A stretch of 64,000 bases of DNA from Symsagittifera roscoffensis (Eukaryota > Xenacoelomorpha > Acoela > Convolutidae): NCBI RefSeq assembly GCF_963678635.1, contig NC_087066.1, positions 26,124,453 to 26,188,452 of the forward strand. Direction: 5' to 3'. Both the position numbers and the translations under genes were made by a program. This document shows positions 58,027 to 64,000 of the stretch, piece by piece (the stretch's first letter is position 1; the number at the start of each line of letters is the position of its first letter). The notes under the pieces are model-generated. The model was given only the letters and a program-made list of their open reading frames with translations. It searched no databases and was not told where the DNA came from.

Positions 58027-61000
58027 AAAAGAACAAAAACTAAAACTCTCTAAACCCCGGATGGGTGGAAAAGATCTAAACTTGATTTATATCATTGGTT
58101 ATTATTATGATGTTTTATCTCTATAAAATATTAAATACTAACCAATCATACTCCATCAAACTAATACCCCACTTATTTGTAAAGTGTTGAAACTACTTGT
58201 AGTTTCAACACCAGAACAACTTGAATTAACCTTAGAATACAGTTGTCCTCATTCTGGAACTAACTCGCGCAAACCGGTGTACAATAGATCTATTGAGTTT
58301 AAGAGATATAAGAGTAAGATTAAGATTAGTATTAGACTAAGAAGTAGCACGAATCTATCCGGCCGAAAATAAGATAGCGTGACGAGCAGACGGTGTACCT
58401 TATCTGCAATTACTCTATGAGTACAATAACCTATACATAACTCACTATCAAGAGCAAAGCATGGTGCATAAACTTTTAACTGTTTTTTTTTTAAAGCGGA
58501 GAAAACGGGCGAAAAATGGTTCAGTTGACCTATATATCTGTTTTGCAATTCTTTTTCATGAAAATGCAGTAATTATACACGTGTTGTATTTACTTCATTT
58601 TTGCTTTCAGTTAATGCCCCAAATAAGATTACCGAACTTTTCTAAGACAAAAAAACTTGATCGGTTGTTGAATTTGAATTTATTATCATATGTTTAAATT
58701 ATACTAGCTTGCACATTTGTTTTAGAGAGGCGTCACAAATCAGTTATGCGAAACTTAAGTATCCATTAACAAGTTTTCTTGAATAAAAAAGAAACTTGAA
58801 TGAAGGAGAATGGATTATCCTATCAAACACTTTAGAATAATAAGTATACTTGACTTTTCTCTCCTTTCCATACCTTTTAATTTCAATTTGTTACAATGCA
58901 AAGAAAATTTGGCCCAGTGGTTGAACTAACAATTGGAAACAAATTTGTTTTTGTACTTTACATAATTCAGCAACACTGACACGTAAGACAGTGAGGAAAA
59001 TTGATAATGCGGAATGACGGAGAGCGAAAAAGAACCGTCAAATTGTAGCTACAATTTTTATTTTTTTTACTGCGCGTTGACTGAAGAGGGCTAGTCAAGA
59101 ACTGAGAAGTTTCTTTGTTTATTAGTGCAAAAACAATTTGATTGAAAAGCTTCAGGAACAGCCCTCAAATGAAAAGAGTTTCAAATTTTTTGCAGGCTCT
59201 TTTCCATTTCCCCCCTTTCAGATTTTCCATTTTCTCAATTGCTTTAACCATTTTTCTGACTGAACGCGTGAAGTTGCAAAGTAAGTTATGAAAAGTTTCT
59301 TTATAATGTGCCAACATAAAATTAGTTTTTCAAAACTGAAATTCAAATATAGGGGGGAGTGGAAAAGAGCCATTTTTGCGAGAAACGTTGCTTGCACTTA
59401 CACAATGGTCCGTATGGGGATTCTTTTAGTACGCTCCTTATCTGATATATTTGAGCCAACAAAAAAAGTTTTTTAAACCGATAAAAATTAAACGGTGCTG
59501 ACAAAAATTTTTGCAAAAGGATTATTTATTTTTGAGGTTTTTCAAGTAGTTAAGGCAAAAAGGCAACGAAGCGACATATTGATAATCAGTGACTGACAAT
59601 TTAATTTTACCGGCGATTTTGTTTTTTTGCTTTAAGATTTTAAACACCCAATACTCGGAAACACTGAAAATTCTTAGCCACCGCATTGAAACTAAAATTT
59701 CCCTGAAACTAAAGATATTTTTTAAGCACCACAGAATTATTTTGACAATGGAACCAAAGAATACAAATTATAACAGCAATTGACGAATCTCTCTAAAAAG
59801 ATGACTGTTGAATAAAAAAGAATCGACTCTCCAGTTCTAGTATTACAGGATATTAACTAATAACAATACATTTTTGTAGTTAAACAAATCTTGTACCTTG
59901 GGCTGGAGGCTTGAAACCCAAAACATAATTTGCAAGCGAAACTTGGGGAAAAATATCCTTCTTACATAAAAGCAAGAGATCTATTTGAATTGAATTTGAA
60001 TTTTTTAGTGAGAAAGTTTTTCTGTACAGTATTAAAGTCACAAGGATTGAGTACGAGCCCTATGGCTCATCGAGGCGAGACCCTTGAAAACACGCCAGCA
60101 TCAAAATACTAACAATTATGAAAAAATGATTTCAAGTAAATTGAAATTATCTGTTAGAAAACAGTTCTTAACTATTAACCTGCAATTTTTAATTTCGGTT
60201 GTCTTTAATTGTTTTAAATTGGCAGCAGTTTGTTTGAAGATAAAAAGTTGTAAAATGTTTTCATTCTCGGACCTAAAAACCTGTGCAGCCCTTTTGTATC
60301 TTACTAGTAGTAAATTGAGAATTTTCGATTCGCGAGCTCCTGTGCTTCACCTTAGTGAAAATTGTTTGGAGAAACATCTCCACTGAGTGGAGATGTTTTT
60401 AGCAGCTGATCAATAACTTCTTTATTTTATTGGTCGAGAAAGGTTTCGAAGACGGTTTCAATTTTCTATTCATGCAAAATTGGCATCATATTTGAGTGTA
60501 ACCAGATTTTAAAAAATGATCCGAACATTTTTCAAAGTAATTAAGTTCTGCTATAGGATGCCTGATGATTTCATTGAAAATTGCAGCCATATGATCTTTT
60601 TATACATTTGTTTCAAGTTCTACAATATTTGTTTGTGTTTTGAAAAAAATCATTGAACAGCCTGGGCCGAGGCCAAAACTTCAGTATGTCGTGGTCGAAT
60701 TTCAGGATCTCGAGACAACCCTGACAACCGATTAACATGACCGATTTTCGGTGTTACCAAATCTGCAGATCAGGCGGATGCATCTGTGACCAACGCGATC
60801 TACTGAAAATTTTCCTCGACCAAAACGATTTTCAAAAATTGCAAAACGTATATTCAAGATCATATAAAAATTTATATTCAAGATCATATAAAAATCAATT
60901 TTGGCGAAAAAAAAAATTTGCAGCATAACTTTTTGAAAACCATCCCACCCCTCCGACAAAATAACATTTCGAAAAACTCATCAAAGTTTAAAATTTTGTC

Positions 61001-61034
61001 TGATGGAAAAACCCTAGCCGGCAAAATATTTCCT
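58027..61034. other. AT-rich spacer
   Basis: No supported gene. Small features only: a perfect 27-nt palindrome at 60372-60398 (AAACATCTCCACT, G, then its complement) and a 21-22 bp tandem pair (ATATTCAAGATCATATAAAA) at 60849-60893. Frames are short and low in complexity. Confidence 0.6.
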
Positions 61035-61569
61035 TCACTTTCTTGAGAAGTATGGTAGTCTTAGGTAGTGTAGCTTTGATTGCAATAAGTGTTCATTAAT
61101 AACTGTCAGTTTATATTTCGCAGAAGTTGTGTTGATTAAAGTAGCTGCGACTTTTGAAAAATCTACTTTATAGTGGCGCTTCATCTTTTGTCTTGTTTCT
61201 GCTTGGCTTAATACTGTACAAAAAACTCGATCGTGAGTTTCATAGTCGTCGTCCAGTTCCAAGAAATGGATGATTCGCAGAATCTGTATCAACATATTGT
61301 CTGCTATATCTTCATAGGAAATAAAAAGCATTGGTTTTTGAGCGTTGACTGCAAATTGGGCAAAAAGTCTAGTTTTTTCAAGCTCGCTTCAAACAGTGAT
61401 TTGAAATTCTTGTAACTCCGCCCTTTTCGAGCTGCCAACAGAAAAGAGTTGACGTCTTGGAACCTGCCAGTCTGACTAGTGAAAGAGTCTCGATTATACT
61501 CTGCTATAGAGCTCTTGAGGGGACTGCGGACGACAAACATGATTTTTTTCATGGTCGAAAGGAAATTTG
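61035..61569 (-). CDS. Sulfotransferase-like protein, C-terminal exons
   Basis: Two exons read on the minus strand: 61569-61417 and 61348-61035, separated by a 68-nt intron with GTTACAAG donor and TTTGCAG acceptor; the first exon follows a GTTTTAG acceptor. Exon one carries MFVVRSPLKSSIAEYNRD, matching the 3'-phosphate-binding motif of PAPS-dependent sulfotransferases (Arg, Pro, then Ser/Asn-Arg) and closest in style to WSC-domain-type sulfotransferases. Exon two carries MLFISYEDIADN and IIHFLELDD, the usual RYEDL and FLG-like motifs near the C-terminus, and ends YFSRK. Such enzymes transfer sulfate from PAPS to glycans or other acceptors, normally in the Golgi. The PAPS 5'-loop would lie in upstream exons that I did not find; insertion of family X copy 2 from about 62050 may have disturbed them. 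The exact donor choice is uncertain. Confidence 0.5.
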
Positions 61570-62057
61570 CTAAAACAAAAAGCCAGTAAATTATTATATG
61601 TTATTTGCACCTAAAGTTTTTCACCCTTCCACCGATTAGCCTTCATGTAACGTGGCCAATTTTTTTCGTCTGTTACTGTTATCTAAGCTCTTCTCAGCAA
61701 TATCTGAATGGAACATTTGCATAAACTACTGAAAAACGTCATGCATCATCTGAGGGGCGGATATTCCACGCTCGCTCTATAAAGATTTTTTTTCTGAAAA
61801 AAGGGCAAAAATTTCGTTTTTGGCCTTGTTTGAAATGTTTCGACCAAAAAGTCTCCTTTTGCGTCTTGCAATGAAATTTAGTAAGTATCGACGCCCAAAG
61901 GTCGGAAGGTCAAAAAATTAAGTCGTAAATTAGTACCAAAACTGGGACCCTTTGGGTCGTCAGGCGGTCGAATATTTAAGGAAATGGTGGAAGCGTCGTC
62001 GTCTTCCCTCCCCCCTAAATCTAGCCCTCCATCATCTTTCCGATTTCCCATTACAGA

Positions 62058-63341
62058 CCCTCTTCAAATTATACTGAATCATTAGCACCATCATCCACAT
62101 CAACTGAATCTTCACTCAACACTAATAGAGCTTACCGCACTTTTAAAAGAAAGTTCCCCAACCATCCTTTCCCAGCAAAACCAGGAACAGCCCGTGAATA
62201 CATCAACCACCCCAAGCATACTAACACAAAAGAATTTTTAGCCATCACCTTACCCTCATTCCCACAATACACCTTAAACACCCCCCACGACACTAACGAA
62301 ACACGCAACTTTGTAGATGAATACGTTTTAATGCCCACTCTCTCTTGGACCTCATATTATCATTTTACTAACCCTCTTTGCTTACCTTTATCTAACACTC
62401 ACATCGATATAGAGCGAAATACGGACATGCTATATCGACTCACTACACCACTAACCGCTAGACAATTTACTTACGTTGGATATAAAAAATCACTAAAAAC
62501 ACACACTGCACCTAGAGCTAACGAATATACACTCGAATACTATGATCACAACATCATCAGAGCTAACCAAGATCAATTCTTAGACGACGATCGCTTCGCT
62601 AATCCACAAATTACCGAGAAATTTTTCATCAAGACACCATATATATTTACACTAAACATCTTCGACCGAAAGTTTGATCACATTATTTCAGAAGCACTAA
62701 CAGACACACAAGCATACGAAAGTTTTAAAGAACGCTTCCAAATATTTTCACTAACCTTTCATTTCCTTGCACCACACGAAAGAGATTTACACTGCTCACA
62801 CGATATTATGTTGCGCACTAAACAAACCCACACATATAGTTATTATCGCTTCATCCAAAATCACTTTGACCTACACACACCCTCTAGACAACCACACCAT
62901 CGTTTTCAATTCATTAATTCCAAATACACTTCACCATTTTTCCTAAATTTCACATATTGTATTAAAGACACTAACCTCCATGGTATTCTTCGTAATTATG
63001 ACCCCATAACCCAAATGTACATCTTCTGTCCCATCACCAAGACCTTCAACGCCGAAGAATCCCGACCCTTCCTTATCCCGCACGAGTTTGTACAACCTAT
63101 AGAAATCCCAATTTTAGAATTCATCCACAACACTAAATTCAATCACAAATTATATAATCTAATCCAAAACACACCTTATGAGTTTGCAGTTGGCACTGAA
63201 GAACTAACCACTATCAAGGCACTCCAATTGCTTTGGCCACTGCTTCAGACTAAAAATATCATCCGCATCTTAGCTAAACTACTAACAACTTCAGAACTAA
63301 TTCACGACATCTTCCCCCACGGTTTTTTCCCCGACGACTAA
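62058..63341 (+). CDS. Family X copy 2, intact main ORF (about 427 codons)
   Basis: The frame is open from about 62025; a canonical acceptor (TTTCCCATTACAG) ends at 62056, so translation probably enters from an upstream exon, and the first Met (62331) is internal to the conserved region. The N-terminal part is Ser/Thr-rich, then KRKFPN, then a 300-residue domain with many Tyr, Phe and His residues: HFTNPLCLPLSN, FVQPIEIPILEF, FFLNFTYCIKD, NYDPITQMYIFCP, LLWPLLQTKNIIRILAKLL. It ends FFPDD. No membrane segment or signal peptide is seen. Compared with copy 1 it keeps one open frame, so it is recent, selected, or both. I cannot place it in any family; capsid-like, gag-like or host multigene origin are all possible. 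Confidence 0.65.
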   Translation, partial: PSSNYTESLAPSSTSTESSLNTNRAYRTFKRKFPNHPFPAKPGTAREYINHPKHTNTKEFLAITLPSFPQYTLNTPHDTNETRNFVDEYVLMPTLSWTSYYHFTNPLCLPLSNTHIDIERNTDMLYRLTTPLTARQFTYVGYKKSLKTHTAPRANEYTLEYYDHNIIRANQDQFLDDDRFANPQITEKFFIKTPYIFTLNIFDRKFDHIISEALTDTQAYESFKERFQIFSLTFHFLAPHERDLHCSHDIMLRTKQTHTYSYYRFIQNHFDLHTPSRQPHHRFQFINSKYTSPFFLNFTYCIKDTNLHGILRNYDPITQMYIFCPITKTFNAEESRPFLIPHEFVQPIEIPILEFIHNTKFNHKLYNLIQNTPYEFAVGTEELTTIKALQLLWPLLQTKNIIRILAKLLTTSELIHDIFPHGFFPDD

Positions 63342-63344
63342 CAG

Positions 63345-63422
63345 GTAAGTATGAATTAAATGAATATAACTAACTAATTGAAATATTAAAAACTCACCAT
63401 ACTTTATTCATGTTTTCTTTAG
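63345..63422 (+). other. Putative 78-nt intron just after the family X stop codon
   Basis: TAA is followed by CAG|GTAAGTATG, a textbook donor. Within 78 nt come a TAACTAAC branch-point-like box (about 63368) and a TTTTCTTTAG acceptor ending at 63422. An AATAAA signal lies near 63469. If used, this is a 3'UTR intron. Confidence 0.55.
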
Positions 63423-63782
63423 ATTTTTAGCCTTCATCCGACGATCACCTACAAAAACCACAAAAGACAAATAAAAATCGCAAATTTCATCAAACAGATT
63501 TCAAAAATTCTATTAATCTCTTACACTTATAAATTTATAAATTTAATACCAATGCTGTAAATTCATTTCTAAAATTTCCCCCACAAGCAGTAAATCTAAT
63601 TATAATGAAAATTTGTAACTTAAAATTCCCCCATAACTAGCAGTAAATTTCCAAATTCTATGCAGTAAATTAATAAAATGCAATTGCAGTACTAACCTTT
63701 TGATATTCTCATTCATTCGCACAGAAATTCTATCCATACTCGCACAGCTCGCCCACGAAGAATTGTTTAAAATAATGAATTT
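63423..63782 (+). other. 3' untranslated region of family X copy 2
   Basis: AT-rich, with three or four copies of GCAGTAAAT(T/C) and two of TTCCCCCA(C/T)A in 150 bp (63575-63690). Copy 1 lacks this block. No coding signal. Confidence 0.5.
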
Positions 63783-64000
63783 CAGTTTCAAGTTTTCACA
63801 CTCAACAACTCTAACATATAATAACATGTTTCAAACTTTCCTTTAACCCGGTTGGAAAGGAATCATATACTAAACAAAACTAACCAACGCAGCTTACTAA
63901 ATACAACAAATCATAGAATAACAGCATGACTAAGAAAAGGAAACCAACGGTACCCAAACCGGATTAACCCAGTTTAAAACTGGATAATTTATTCTTTTGA
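63783..64000 (+). repeat. Family X 3' tail, copy 2 (runs off window)
   Basis: Matches 56925-57150, including ACTTTCCTTTAACCCGGTTG and the AACC-GGTT boxes, at about 80 percent by eye. It continues past the window edge. Confidence 0.75.

Overview
This window looks like nuclear DNA of an invertebrate animal, most plausibly a nematode or a similar compact-intron metazoan. The evidence is AT-rich spacers, candidate introns of only about 68-78 nt with T-rich acceptors, a TA-flanked foldback MITE with CAGTG ends, and Ty3/gypsy retrotransposons dominating the GC-richer parts. Taxonomy is an inference; no rRNA or tRNA gene was recognised.

Region 1-17271 (minus strand) is a large Ty3/gypsy element (E1): a candidate LTR (16387-17271), a primer-binding-site-like box overlapping the gag ATG, one long gag-PR-RT-RNaseH-linker-integrase frame (16402 to 8111) broken only by one in-frame UGA, a C-terminal macro-domain-like module, and downstream a separate 2358-codon ORF with one clear and one degenerate SGNH-hydrolase-like domain. 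At 691 that ORF runs into a near-identical second copy of the element's own RT sequence, so the left edge is a rearranged copy, a second element or an assembly join.

17272-27300 is AT-rich spacer with an old, diverged direct duplication (17273-18800 and 20137-21900). 27324-28018 is a near-perfect foldback MITE. 28326-30630 is a long unidentified host-type ORF with internal 41-residue repeats. 30631-43500 is mainly spacer, with isolated exon-like islands and a 2.9-kb tandem duplication (37265-40177 and 40178-43083) whose centre is almost identical while its flanks have diverged.

43789-53526 (minus) is E2, a decayed relative of E1 with its own LTR, the same primer-binding-site box, a 3-kb leader containing a 26-bp minisatellite, a coiled-coil gag extension absent from E1, and remnants of protease, RT and RNase H. 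It lacks the integrase and the macro-like module.

54099-57150 and 62050-64000 (plus) hold two copies of an unidentified protein-coding repeat family (called X here). The first copy is broken; the second is open over about 427 codons and is followed by a textbook splice donor. Between them lie an unidentified multi-pass membrane protein ORF (57418-58026, minus) and the C-terminal exons of a sulfotransferase-like gene (61035-61569, minus).

The most unusual content is the E1 architecture: a retrotransposon that appears to carry both a macro-like domain fused to integrase and a giant SGNH-bearing accessory ORF, and family X, which I cannot assign.
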